Assembly (NCBI GenBank): GCA_041306005.1
Contig: JBFYKJ010000060.1
Coordinates: 1 to 31,851 of the forward strand
Source: JBFYKJ01 sp041306005
GTDB lineage: Archaea > Altiarchaeota > Altiarchaeia > JAFGQM01
DNA: 31,851 nt
Reading direction: 5' to 3'
The notes beneath the pieces are model-generated. The model had not been told where the DNA came from and ran no database searches. It saw only the letters and a program-made list of their open reading frames with translations. The position numbers and the translations under genes were made by a program. This document shows, one piece after another, positions 22,025-30,667 of this stretch; the first letter of the stretch is position 1; the number at the start of each line of letters is the position of its first letter.

Positions 22025-23386
22025 CTACCTCTTCAGCTTCACGAGCGCGGCCTCAAAAGCTTTCGATTCCTTGTCAAGGAGGGCTTTCTCAGCCTTAATT
22101 TTCGCCGCGGCCTTGTCCAAACCCAGGTTGCCTGTGGCCCCCATGTGCTTCTTTGACCGTATGTTCGCGACAACTTCTTCGGCCTTCAGCGCCTTCATGT
22201 CCTTTAGGCCCTCGGCCATCTTCAGGTACGCGTCCCGCCAGGGTATCCCGCCTGCAGCCAGCTCGACAGCCTTGTCGGTAGCGAATATCTCCGGAGCACC
22301 CGTGCACGCCTTGATGCATGCGTCTTTGTTGACCTTAAGCCCTGAGACCACGAGCGCGCAGACCCGAAGCGACACCTCGGTCAGCGCGAGCCCGTCGATG
22401 AGCGGGGCTTTCGTCTCCTGGAAGTCCCGGTTATAACCGGATGGCAGGTCCTTGATGGTGTTCACCACCTGGTAATATCCCGCAAGCACCTTATTCGCCT
22501 TCGCCCGCACAAGCTCTAGCACGTCCGGGTTCTTCTTGTTCGGCATCATGCTGCTCCCGGTGCAATATTTTTCCGGCAGCGAGAAATAGCCAAACTCAGG
22601 TATGCTGAACATTATCAGGTCGCCGGCCATCTTGGACAGGTCTATCTCCACCTGCGACAGCGCCGCAAGAATCACAGACTCAACCTTCCCTCGGCTGTTG
22701 TTGGCGTAAAGCACGTTGTTCTGCACTTTCTTGAACCCCAGCATAGTGGAAACGGTCTGCCGGTCGATGGGCAAGGCCACGCCGTAGCTTGCCGCGCTGC
22801 CCAAAGGGCACTGGTCGTTCAAGGCATAAGCCGCCTTGATGACGTCCAAATCGTCTAGAAGGGACTCCGCATAGGCCCCGGCCCATAGCCCGATAGAAGA
22901 CGGCATCGCAAGCTGCGTGTGCGTCCGGCCCGGGATAGGGACATCCTTGCTCTCGTCAGCGAGCTTTACTAACGCCGAAGCCAGCCCGATGGCCGCTTGC
23001 TCCACGTCAAGCAGTTTTTTCTTCGCGTAAATCCGCAGGTCCGCCAGCACCTGGTCGTTCCGCGACCGGCCCGTGTGTATCTTCTTCCCAAGGTCGCCCA
23101 GCGCCTCCGTCAGCTTGTTTTCCACGGCCGTGTGGACGTCCTCGTCCTCAGGCTTTATCTTGAATTCCCCCTTCTCGTGGGTTTTTAGAATGTCAAGCAG
23201 GGCCGCCCGCACCTTCCTCAGTTCCGCGGCGTCGATTATCCCGATCTTCGCCAGCATCGTTGCGTGGGCTATGCTGCCAAGCACGTCCGCCTCGACGAGC
23301 TCGTAGTCCAGCAGGTAGTCTTCCCCTACGGTGAACTTCTCGATGCCCTTCTCCAGCTCGTAGCCCTTTTCCCAAAGCTTAGCCAT
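22025..23386 (-). CDS. argH: Argininosuccinate lyase
   Basis: It splits argininosuccinate into arginine and fumarate. The 453-aa length is typical of the fumarase/aspartase superfamily. Signature GSSMMPNKKNPD (about 278) includes the mobile catalytic Ser loop. GRSRNDQVLADLRIY and GRTHTQLAMPSSIGLWAGAY supply substrate-binding residues. C-terminal helices end in LVKLKR. The start ATG at 23386 (MAKLWEKGYELEKGIEKFTVGED) matches the family N-terminus. It is divergent from argF with 161 bp between starts. Confidence 0.98.
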   Translation of the reverse strand: MAKLWEKGYELEKGIEKFTVGEDYLLDYELVEADVLGSIAHATMLAKIGIIDAAELRKVRAALLDILKTHEKGEFKIKPEDEDVHTAVENKLTEALGDLGKKIHTGRSRNDQVLADLRIYAKKKLLDVEQAAIGLASALVKLADESKDVPIPGRTHTQLAMPSSIGLWAGAYAESLLDDLDVIKAAYALNDQCPLGSAASYGVALPIDRQTVSTMLGFKKVQNNVLYANNSRGKVESVILAALSQVEIDLSKMAGDLIMFSIPEFGYFSLPEKYCTGSSMMPNKKNPDVLELVRAKANKVLAGYYQVVNTIKDLPSGYNRDFQETKAPLIDGLALTEVSLRVCALVVSGLKVNKDACIKACTGAPEIFATDKAVELAAGGIPWRDAYLKMAEGLKDMKALKAEEVVANIRSKKHMGATGNLGLDKAAAKIKAEKALLDKESKAFEAALVKLKR

Positions 23387-23517
23387 GCGTTCCCTGCGGC
23401 CAAAATCCCGCCAGTATGTTTGAACCAGGCGGAAGAAAAAAGGGCGGCATAGGAGCGATACCTATTATTCGCCCCGCTAATCTTCGACCGCCCAGCCGGC
23501 ATCCCCAGCACCAAGCA

Positions 23518-23527
23518 TTTTATATCC
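23518..23527 (+). promoter_or_regulatory. TATA element of argF
   Basis: TTTTATATCC, the best TATA match in the window, is centred 26 nt upstream of the ATG at 23548. It decides for that ATG over the longer open frame beginning at 23416. Confidence 0.65.
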
Positions 23528-23547
23528 GATGCCCGTCAAAATATGCG

Positions 23548-24492
23548 ATGAAGCATCTTATTTCTATCAACGACGTTTCGAAGCAGGACATAGTCTCTCT
23601 CATAGCCCTCGCCCGGGACGTCAAGGCGGACATCAAGGCCATGAAGGCTGGAAAGCCCGGTGCCAAGCCCGCCGGCAAGTACTCCAATGCCATGGAGAGG
23701 AAGACATTGGCGATGATCTTCGAGAAGCCGTCCCTGCGGACGCGCGTGTCTTTTGAGACAGGCATGGCCCTCATGGGCGGGCATGCGATATACTTATCAA
23801 GGGACGACATCCAGCTGGGCCGCGGGGAGACGATAGCGGACACCGCCAAGGTCACCAGCCGGTTCGTGGACATCATGATGGCGCGGACGTTCGAGTACTC
23901 GACGGTCGAGGACCTCGCGAAGAACTCATCGGTGCCGGTCATAAACGGCCTGACGAACGACGACCACCCGTGCCAGATACTCGGCGACCTGATGACGATA
24001 CAGGAGAAAATAGGCAAGATAGCAGGGCTAAAGCTCGCATTCCTCGGCGACTGCGCCAACAACACCTGCCACTCGTGGCTGCAGGTCGCCCCGAAGATAG
24101 GCATGATCGTATCCTGCGCCTTCCCCAAGGGCTACGGCCCGAAGGAGCATATCCTCAGGATGTCGAAGAAGGAGAATTACTCCCTGACAAACGACCCCAA
24201 GGAGGCCGTGAAGGGCGCGGACGTAGTCTACACCGACACCTGGATAAGCCTGCACATAGACGTGAAGGAGCGCGACCAGCGGATAGAGACCATGGAGCCT
24301 TATGAGGTCACTGAGAAGCTCATGAAGCTAGCCAAGCCCAAAGCGCTTTTCATGCACTGCCTTCCCTGCCACCGGGGGCAGGAGGTGTCCGCCGAAGTAA
24401 TCGACGGGCCGCAGAGCGTTGTCATCGACGAGGCGGAAAACCGGATGTGGATACAGAACGCGATTATGCTAAGGCTGCTGGGGTTGGCTTAA
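23548..24492 (+). CDS. argF: Ornithine carbamoyltransferase
   Basis: It makes citrulline from ornithine and carbamoyl phosphate. The 314-aa protein starts MKHLISINDVSKQDI. Carbamoyl-phosphate motif KPSLRTRVSFE (about 52) is present. DDHPCQILGDLMTI is the HPxQ motif, and MHCLPCHRG (about 270) carries the Cys of the ornithine-specific HCLP loop. These separate it from aspartate carbamoyltransferase. The open frame extends 44 codons upstream, but that part is low-complexity and lies before the TATA element. It is convergent with pyrI and shares its carbamoyl phosphate supply with the adjacent pyrimidine operon. Confidence 0.97.
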   Translation: MKHLISINDVSKQDIVSLIALARDVKADIKAMKAGKPGAKPAGKYSNAMERKTLAMIFEKPSLRTRVSFETGMALMGGHAIYLSRDDIQLGRGETIADTAKVTSRFVDIMMARTFEYSTVEDLAKNSSVPVINGLTNDDHPCQILGDLMTIQEKIGKIAGLKLAFLGDCANNTCHSWLQVAPKIGMIVSCAFPKGYGPKEHILRMSKKENYSLTNDPKEAVKGADVVYTDTWISLHIDVKERDQRIETMEPYEVTEKLMKLAKPKALFMHCLPCHRGQEVSAEVIDGPQSVVIDEAENRMWIQNAIMLRLLGLA

Positions 24493-24545
24493 TCCCCACA
24501 GTATCCCAACCGCGTATCAAACAGCACTTCAGAAATCAGCTCAGC

Positions 24546-25004
24546 TTAAGCGAACTCAAGCTTGTTTTGCACCCTCTCGCAATATGCACATCTCAGCTTC
24601 AGCGGGCTCTCGTCCTCGACAAGGAAGCTACTCTCCACGGGCTCGGAGTGGGTGACGCACACGGGGTTTGTGCATTTGAGGATGCCCTCGACCTCCTTGG
24701 GCAGCTTGACCTTGTACTTCTCCTTGACGTCGAAGTTCTTTATCAGGTTGACTGACGCGCTCGGCGACACGAGGGCTATCTTGTTGACCTCGCTCTTGCC
24801 AAGCTGCCTGTGCTCGACCTTGACGACGTCCTTCTTCCCAAGGGTCTTTGAGTGGACGCGCGAGAGTAGTGTGACTGTGTCCGGGCTCTCGTCCAGGTGT
24901 AATAACCGGACCACCTCCCACGCCTTGCCGGCGGTGATGTGGTCTATCACGGTCCCGTTCTCTATCTTCTGCACCTTCAGGGTGTTGTGAGACGTGTCAG
25001 CCAT
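24546..25004 (-). CDS. pyrI: Aspartate carbamoyltransferase regulatory chain
   Basis: The 152-aa regulatory subunit assembles with PyrB trimers and transmits nucleotide feedback. The N-terminal allosteric domain contains KVQKIENGTVIDHI and the nucleotide-site KxD region; the C-terminal zinc domain has CTNPVC and CAYC, giving the four zinc ligands. The start ATG is three bases past the pyrB stop, so translation is probably coupled. This is the last gene of the pyrimidine run. Confidence 0.97.
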   Translation of the reverse strand: MADTSHNTLKVQKIENGTVIDHITAGKAWEVVRLLHLDESPDTVTLLSRVHSKTLGKKDVVKVEHRQLGKSEVNKIALVSPSASVNLIKNFDVKEKYKVKLPKEVEGILKCTNPVCVTHSEPVESSFLVEDESPLKLRCAYCERVQNKLEFA

Positions 25005-25007
25005 TCT

Positions 25008-25940
25008 CTATTGTCTGCCGGTTTTTGTTGCGATTGTTTCCTTTTTCTTGCCCATCGCCATGTCCAAAACCGCCATCCTGACCGGGATGCCGTTCTTCGC
25101 CTGCTCGAAGTACAGGGCCCGGGGGTCGCTGTCCACGTCCGGGGTTATCTCGTCCACCCTCGGCAGCGGGTGCATAAGGATCATATCCTCCTTGGCCATG
25201 GCCATTATGTCCCTGTTGACCACGTATACGCCCTTGAACTTGAGGTACTCCTCCTCTGTCGGGAAGCGCTCCTTTTGAATCCGCGTCATGTAGAGGACGT
25301 CCAGCTCCTTGATCACATCCTCCAGCTTCAGGACTTCGTTGACGTCTATGCCCTTTCCGCGGAGCAGCTGTATCGTGCCTTTGTCCATGCTGAGCTGCGG
25401 CGGGGAAATGTAGTGCATCTTTACCCCCCAATTGCTGAGCGCGACCGAGAGCGGCCTGCCCGTCCTGCCGTACCTCAAATCCCCGCAGATGCCGATGTTC
25501 AGCCCGTCCAGTTTCCCGAAGTGCTTCTTGATAGTATACAAGTCCAGCAGCGTCTGGGTCGGGTGGTCGTGGCTGCCGTCGCCCGCGTTGATTATCGGCA
25601 CAGAAGAGACTTCTGCGGCCAGCTTTGCCGCGCCCTCGAGCGAGTGCCTCATGACTATGCAGTCTGTGTATCCCGCCACCATCCTTACGGTGTCCATGAG
25701 GGTCTCGCCCTTCTTTATGGACGTGCCTTCCGTGGACGAGAACCCGAGCACGCTGCCGCCCAGCTTTTCCATCGCGCTTTGGAATGAGAACTGCGTCCGG
25801 GTAGAGGGCTCGAAGAAGAGCGACCCGAGTATCTTGCCCTTCAGCGTCTGCGGGGCTTTTCCTGACTCTAACTTCTTGGCGGACTTGAGGACGTCTTCTA
25901 TCAGCTCCTTGCCCATCGCCCGGGTCGATATGAAGTCCAT
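25008..25940 (-). CDS. pyrB: Aspartate carbamoyltransferase catalytic chain
   Basis: It forms carbamoyl aspartate, the committed step of pyrimidine synthesis. FFEPSTRTQFSF is the carbamoyl-phosphate loop, STEGTSIKKGETLMD the flexible Ser/Lys loop, DGSHDHPTQTLLDLYTI the HPxQ motif and MHPLPRVDEI the HPLP aspartate loop. From the ATG at 25940 the protein is 310 aa, the usual length, and has a TATA-like element 26 nt upstream. The frame also opens at 26009, where ATG overlaps the carB stop as ATGA, adding 23 residues of no family similarity. Both starts could be used, from different transcripts. Confidence 0.96.
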   Translation of the reverse strand: MDFISTRAMGKELIEDVLKSAKKLESGKAPQTLKGKILGSLFFEPSTRTQFSFQSAMEKLGGSVLGFSSTEGTSIKKGETLMDTVRMVAGYTDCIVMRHSLEGAAKLAAEVSSVPIINAGDGSHDHPTQTLLDLYTIKKHFGKLDGLNIGICGDLRYGRTGRPLSVALSNWGVKMHYISPPQLSMDKGTIQLLRGKGIDVNEVLKLEDVIKELDVLYMTRIQKERFPTEEEYLKFKGVYVVNRDIMAMAKEDMILMHPLPRVDEITPDVDSDPRALYFEQAKNGIPVRMAVLDMAMGKKKETIATKTGRQ

Positions 25941-25960
25941 CCTTAGTTTAGCCCTCCGCG

Positions 25961-25970
25961 ACTTAAAAAC
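25961..25970 (-). promoter_or_regulatory. Possible internal promoter for pyrBI
   Basis: On the minus strand GTTTTTAAGT is centred about 26 nt upstream of the pyrB ATG at 25940. It lies between the carB stop and that start, so pyrB-pyrI may be transcribed separately as well as by read-through. Confidence 0.45.
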
Positions 25971-26005
25971 CGCTTGATGGTGCTCATTTGGCTTCCCCCG
26001 TTCGC

Positions 26006-29000
26006 TCATTCCGCTTTCTTTTCTTCCCCAAAATACTCGTTCAGGCTCTTTGTCTCGATGTCCCCTTTTCGCGCGCTCTTTATGGCGGCGACGGCGGCCC
26101 GTGCCCCGGCCATAGTTGTCACGTAGGGTATGTCCCTGTCGAGTATCGCAAACCGTATTAACCGCTCGTCCTGCGCGGCCTTAATCCCCCTCTTTGGGAC
26201 GTTTATCACGAAGCTCATCCTCTTGCCGTCTATCATGTCCACCGCATTTGGGCTGCCCTCGGAGACCTTCTTCAGCGTGTGGCAGTCAACGCCGCCCTCC
26301 TCAAGGACCTTTTCGGTTCCCTCTGTCGCGTATATCACAAAGCCCATGCCCTCCAATTCCTTGGCCAGCCGGGCGGCTTCAACCTTCTCCTTGTCCCCGC
26401 CGACCGAGATGAACACGTTGCCGCTGTCCGGCAGCGCTATGCCCGCGCCGGCCTGCGCCTTGGAATAGGCGTTCCCGAAGTTCTGGTCTATCCCCATCGA
26501 CTCCCCCGTGCTCCTCATCTCGGGGCTGAGTATCGGGTCTATCCTAAGCTTGTCAAACGGCAGGACCACCTCTTTGACCGCGACGTGGTGTATCTTCTTC
26601 CTGTAGTCAAAGCCGTGGCCTTTCTTAGCCTGCCCGCCAGCTTTCTCTCCGCCCCCCAAAGCCCCCTCCGAGTCGCCGAGTATGTCCTTTAGCTTCTCGC
26701 CCATTATCGCCCTGACCGCGATCTTTGCCAGCGGGACGCCCGTGGCCTTCGAGATGAAGGGTATCGTCCTTGACGAGCGCGGGTTCGCTTCAAGCACGTA
26801 CACGATGTCGTCCTTGACCGCATACTGTATGTTTATAAGGCCCTTGGTCTCTAGGGCTACTGCCATCCTCTTCGTGTAATCAGTCACCCTGTCAACAACG
26901 CTCTTGCTCAAGCTCTGCGGCGGCACGACGCAGCACGAGTCCCCGCTGTGTATCCCCGCTTCCTCGATGTGCTCCATTATCCCGCCGATATAGACGTCCT
27001 CGCCGTCGCAGACCGCGTCCACGTCTATCTCGACCGCGTCGTCCAGGAACTTATCGACAAGTATCGGGTGCTCTGGGGAGACTTCCGTCGCTTCCCTCAT
27101 GTAAGATTCCAAATCCTCGTCGTTGAAGACTATCTCCATCGCCCTGCCGCCGAGGACGTACGACGGCCTGACAAGGACCGGGTATCCAAGCTTGTGCGCG
27201 ACCTTCAGCGCGTCGTCAAACGACCTTGCGACGCCCCACCTGGGCGCAGGTATCTTCAGCCGCTCAAGCAGCTTCTCGAACTTGCCCCTGTCGGAAGCCA
27301 GGTCTATCGCCCCGGCCTGCGTGCCGAGGATTTTCACCCCCGCGTCGCTGAGCTGCTTTGATATGTTTATCGCCGTCTGGCCGCCGAATTGCACCATCAG
27401 CCCGATGAGCTTCTCGTCGCCGGGCTTGTCGGCGCCGCCTTCCTTGTCCACCACGTTCAGAACGTCCTCCACGGTCAGCGGCTCGAAGTAGAGCTTGTCC
27501 GAGGTGTCAAAGTCCGTGGACACGGTCTCGGGGTTGTTGTTGATTATTATCGCCTCATAGCCCAATTCCCTCAGCTCCAGCACCGCGTGGACCGTGCAGT
27601 AGTCGAATTCCACCCCCTGCCCTATCCTTATCGGCCCGCTGCCGAGCATGATTATCTTCTTCCTGTCTGACGCGTGGCTCTCGTCTTCGGTCTCGTAGGT
27701 GGAGTAGAAGTACGGGGTCTTTGCCTCGAACTCAGCCGCGCAGGTGTCGACCATCTTGTAGGTTGGGAGAATGCCCGCCTCCTTTCGCGTGGCCCTTATC
27801 TTATGCTCTGTCGAGCCGGCCAGCCTGGCTATCTGGAAATCCGAGAACCCGAACCGCTTCGCATCCCTCAGGAGTTTCTTCCCCAGTTCATGCCCGCTTG
27901 ACCCCGCCCCCTTATCCTTGACAGCCGAGAGGGCTTTTTCCATCTTCACCAGGTTGGCGATTTTTTCCAAAAAGAACCGGTCTATCCTAGTTATCCTGTG
28001 GACGTCGTCGACTGTCCAGCCCTTTTTGAGCGCGTCGTAGATGTAAAACAGCCGCGCGTCAGTCGGGGTCTCAAGGTTCTCGCGTATCCTGTCGTCGTCA
28101 GTTTCTTCCCTCCTCCCGTCCCCGCATATCCCCATCCTCTTTTGGTCAAGGGACCTTATCGACTTCTGCAGCGCCTCCTCGAAGCATCGCCCTATCCCCA
28201 TGACCTCACCGGTGCTCCTCATCTCGGTGCCTATAGTGCGCGGTATGCCCCTGAACTTGTCGAAAGGCCATCTGGGCACCTTGGCGACTATGTAGTCGAT
28301 CGACGGCTCGAAAGATGCCGGCGTGGTCTTAGTCACCTCGTTAGGTATCTCGTCAAGCGTCATCCCTATTGCTATCTTGGAGGCGACCCGGGCTATCGGG
28401 TAGCCGGTCGCCTTCGACGCGAGAGCCGATGAGCGGGACACCCTCGGGTTGACCTCTATGACTCGGTATTCTAGCTTATCCGGGTGCAGCGCGAACTGGA
28501 CGTTGCAGCCGCCCTGCACCCCAAGGGCGCATATGATGTTCAGCGACGCGGTCCTGAGCGTCTGGCACTCGGTGTCGTTGAGCGTCTGCGTCGGCGCGAC
28601 GACTATGCTCTCCCCCGTGTGTATCCCCATGGGGTCGACGTTCTCCATGTTGCAGATTGTTATGCAGTTGTCCTTCGAGTCGCGCATGACCTCGTACTCT
28701 ATCTCCTTCCAGCCGCCTACATACTCCTCTATTAGGGCCTCCCCGTTCCTGCTCTTGCTGAGCGCCCGCTGGACTATCTTTGGCAGGTCCTTGTCGTTGA
28801 AGGCCACGCCGCCGCCGGTGCCCCCCATGGTGAAGCCCGGCCTGACTATGACTGGGTAGCCGATTTCAAACACCGCCTCCTCCGCCTCGTGCATGCTGAA
28901 GACCGACCTGCTCTTGCAAATGGGCTCGCCGATCTTCATCATCAAATCCGCGAACTCCTTCCTCCCCTCGCCGTTCTTGATGGTCTCTATTGGCGTCCCA

Positions 29001-29347
29001 AGGACTTTCACGTTGTACTTCTCCAGCACCCCGGCATTGTCCAGCTCCACCGCCAGGTTCAGCCCCGTCTGCCCGCCCATCGTCGGCAGCAGGCCGTCGG
29101 GCATCTCCTTTGCGATTATCTTCTCTATCGACTCGACGGTGAGCGGCTCGAGGTAGACGATGTCTGCGATATCCGTGTCGGTTTGTATAGTCGCCGGGTT
29201 GTTGTTGACAAGCACAGTTTTAACGCCTTCCTCCCTTAGGCTCAAACAGGCTTGGCTCCCGCTGTAGTCGAATTCGGCGGCCTGCCCTATCTGTATCGGC
29301 CCGCTCCCGATGATGAGCACCTTCTTGATGTCGCTTCTTTTAGGCAT
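26006..29347 (-). CDS. carB: Carbamoyl-phosphate synthase large subunit
   Basis: At 1113 aa it is a full two-synthetase-domain enzyme, slightly longer than the usual 1070 or so. The first half begins KVLIIGSGPIQIGQAAEFDYSG, with GQTGLNLAVEL and an ATP-grasp domain carrying PVIVRPGFTMGGTGGG. The second half repeats IMLGSGPIRIGQGVEFDY and PVLVRPSYVLGGRAM. The C-terminal MGS-like allosteric domain (after about 980) has FISVGGDKEKVEAARLAKEL. A Gly/Lys-rich insertion near residues 895-915 explains part of the extra length. The stop overlaps the longer pyrB open frame by ATGA. Confidence 0.98.
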   Translation of the reverse strand: MPKRSDIKKVLIIGSGPIQIGQAAEFDYSGSQACLSLREEGVKTVLVNNNPATIQTDTDIADIVYLEPLTVESIEKIIAKEMPDGLLPTMGGQTGLNLAVELDNAGVLEKYNVKVLGTPIETIKNGEGRKEFADLMMKIGEPICKSRSVFSMHEAEEAVFEIGYPVIVRPGFTMGGTGGGVAFNDKDLPKIVQRALSKSRNGEALIEEYVGGWKEIEYEVMRDSKDNCITICNMENVDPMGIHTGESIVVAPTQTLNDTECQTLRTASLNIICALGVQGGCNVQFALHPDKLEYRVIEVNPRVSRSSALASKATGYPIARVASKIAIGMTLDEIPNEVTKTTPASFEPSIDYIVAKVPRWPFDKFRGIPRTIGTEMRSTGEVMGIGRCFEEALQKSIRSLDQKRMGICGDGRREETDDDRIRENLETPTDARLFYIYDALKKGWTVDDVHRITRIDRFFLEKIANLVKMEKALSAVKDKGAGSSGHELGKKLLRDAKRFGFSDFQIARLAGSTEHKIRATRKEAGILPTYKMVDTCAAEFEAKTPYFYSTYETEDESHASDRKKIIMLGSGPIRIGQGVEFDYCTVHAVLELRELGYEAIIINNNPETVSTDFDTSDKLYFEPLTVEDVLNVVDKEGGADKPGDEKLIGLMVQFGGQTAINISKQLSDAGVKILGTQAGAIDLASDRGKFEKLLERLKIPAPRWGVARSFDDALKVAHKLGYPVLVRPSYVLGGRAMEIVFNDEDLESYMREATEVSPEHPILVDKFLDDAVEIDVDAVCDGEDVYIGGIMEHIEEAGIHSGDSCCVVPPQSLSKSVVDRVTDYTKRMAVALETKGLINIQYAVKDDIVYVLEANPRSSRTIPFISKATGVPLAKIAVRAIMGEKLKDILGDSEGALGGGEKAGGQAKKGHGFDYRKKIHHVAVKEVVLPFDKLRIDPILSPEMRSTGESMGIDQNFGNAYSKAQAGAGIALPDSGNVFISVGGDKEKVEAARLAKELEGMGFVIYATEGTEKVLEEGGVDCHTLKKVSEGSPNAVDMIDGKRMSFVINVPKRGIKAAQDERLIRFAILDRDIPYVTTMAGARAAVAAIKSARKGDIETKSLNEYFGEEKKAE

Positions 29348-29366
29348 TCTTTGTGTCGCTTCTTTT
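29329..29366. repeat. 13-bp repeat copying carB codons upstream of its start
   Basis: TGTCGCTTCTTTT is perfect at 29329-29341 and 29354-29366, period 25. On the minus strand the first copy is codons 3-6 of carB (Lys-Arg-Ser-Asp), and the second sits just upstream of the ATG at 29347. Confidence 0.8.
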
Positions 29367-29405
29367 CAGCATCTTATTATCGCCAGTTTTTTCAACAGCG
29401 TATCC

Positions 29406-30515
29406 TCACTTCTTCCCTGCCTTCTCCCTATCCATAGTCCCCACGAACTCGTCGAACAGGCATTCCGTGTCCCAGGGCCCGGCGCGCGCCTCCGGGTGGT
29501 ACTGGACCGTGTGCACCGGCAGGGACCTGTGTCTCAGTCCTTCGACGCTGCCGTCGTTGAGGTTCACCTCGGTGACTACCACATCACTTGGCAGGCTGTC
29601 GGCGTCGACTGCGAACCCGTGGTTCTGGGCGGTGACGTGCACTTTCCCAGTCTTCAGCGACTTGACCGGCTGGTTGCTGCCACGGTGGCCGAACTTGAGC
29701 TTGTACGTCTTTCCCCCGAACGCCCTGCCGACCAGCTGGTTGCCGAAGCATACGCCGAAGACCGGCAGCTGCTCGTCTATGACGCCCTTTATGCTCTTGA
29801 CTATGTGGCCGGCCCGCTCCGGGTCGCCCGGGCCGTTAGACAGCATGACGCCGTCGGGGTCAAAGTTCAGCATCTCCTTCGCGCTCGTGCCGGAAGGCAC
29901 CCTTATGACCCTGCAGCCCCTGCTTACAAGGCACTTGACTATCGACATCTTCGCCCCGCAGTCGATGAGGACGACAGTCCTTTTCACCTCGCCGCTCGAG
30001 GGCTCGTGGGCGACGGGCTCCGGGATGGTCACGAGCTCGACAAGGTCCACGTCCGATATGGACTTCATGCCCATTGCCTCTTCCTTCAGCTCCTCAAGCT
30101 CGTCCGAGACGTAGGGGATCTTCAGTATCCCGTTCATGACGCCGGCGTCCCTTATCTTCCTCGTCAGGAACCGGGTATCGACACCCTTCAGCCCGGGTAT
30201 GCCCTCTTCCTCCATCCACTTGTCGAGCCTGTTTATCATCTGGCCGTGGCTCGGCTTCTCGCACAGCTCCCTGACTATGAACCCCTCGACCTGTATCTTG
30301 TCAGACTCGAACCGCTCCGGCGTTACGCCGTAGTTGCCTATCATCGGATACGTGGGCATCAAGATTTGATATTTATACGACGGGTCGGTGAGGTATTCCT
30401 GGTAGCCGGCCATGCAGGTGTTGAAGACGACTTCCCCCTTCGCATCCTTCTGGGCGCCGAAGCCCTCGCCCTCCATCACCGTGCCGTCCGCCAGCACTAG
30501 AACGCCCTTTGCCAT
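29406..30515 (-). CDS. carA: Carbamoyl-phosphate synthase small subunit (glutaminase)
   Basis: It releases ammonia from glutamine for CarB. N-terminal CPSase domain: LVLADGTVMEGEGFG, FNTCMAGYQEYLTDPSY. The class I amidotransferase domain has LSNGPGDP, the nucleophile Cys in VFGVCFGNQLVG (about 240) and the His-Glu pair in QYHPEARAGP (about 340). 369 aa from the ATG at 30515 (MAKGVLVLADG), chosen because GGCGGTG lies just upstream and relatives start here; ATG at 30527 adds four residues. It is 58 bp upstream of carB. Confidence 0.97.
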   Translation of the reverse strand: MAKGVLVLADGTVMEGEGFGAQKDAKGEVVFNTCMAGYQEYLTDPSYKYQILMPTYPMIGNYGVTPERFESDKIQVEGFIVRELCEKPSHGQMINRLDKWMEEEGIPGLKGVDTRFLTRKIRDAGVMNGILKIPYVSDELEELKEEAMGMKSISDVDLVELVTIPEPVAHEPSSGEVKRTVVLIDCGAKMSIVKCLVSRGCRVIRVPSGTSAKEMLNFDPDGVMLSNGPGDPERAGHIVKSIKGVIDEQLPVFGVCFGNQLVGRAFGGKTYKLKFGHRGSNQPVKSLKTGKVHVTAQNHGFAVDADSLPSDVVVTEVNLNDGSVEGLRHRSLPVHTVQYHPEARAGPWDTECLFDEFVGTMDREKAGKK

Positions 30516-30552
30516 GACACCGCCCAAAACCGCGGCAAATTGATGGAATTCA

Positions 30553-30607
30553 GGCGCTCCCCAAGCGCCCGCCCGAGCGCGTTAGGGGCCGCTAGGATGC
30601 AGCATCC
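30553..30607. other. Two small hairpins in the spacer upstream of carA
   Basis: GGCGCT-CCCCA-AGCGCC (30553-30569) and GGATGC-A-GCATCC (30595-30607) are perfect 6-bp inverted repeats. They lie in the 152-bp spacer between the unknown gene at 30668 and carA, which holds no gene. They may form a terminator or regulatory leader for carA; no strong TATA element is evident. Confidence 0.35.
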
Positions 30608-30667
30608 CATCTAAGCCGTGAGTTTATTTGATATTTGAGATTCTGGGTATAAAAGGCTTCCTCGGCA

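Noticed and set aside
23416..23547. 44-codon N-terminal extension of argF
   Set aside because: It lacks similarity to the family, overlaps the argF promoter region and precedes a strong TATA element 26 nt from the ATG at 23548.
29310..30500. 396-codon plus-strand open frame opposite carA and the carA-carB spacer
   Set aside because: Antisense shadow of carA, with Asp/His/Val-rich composition and no family motifs.
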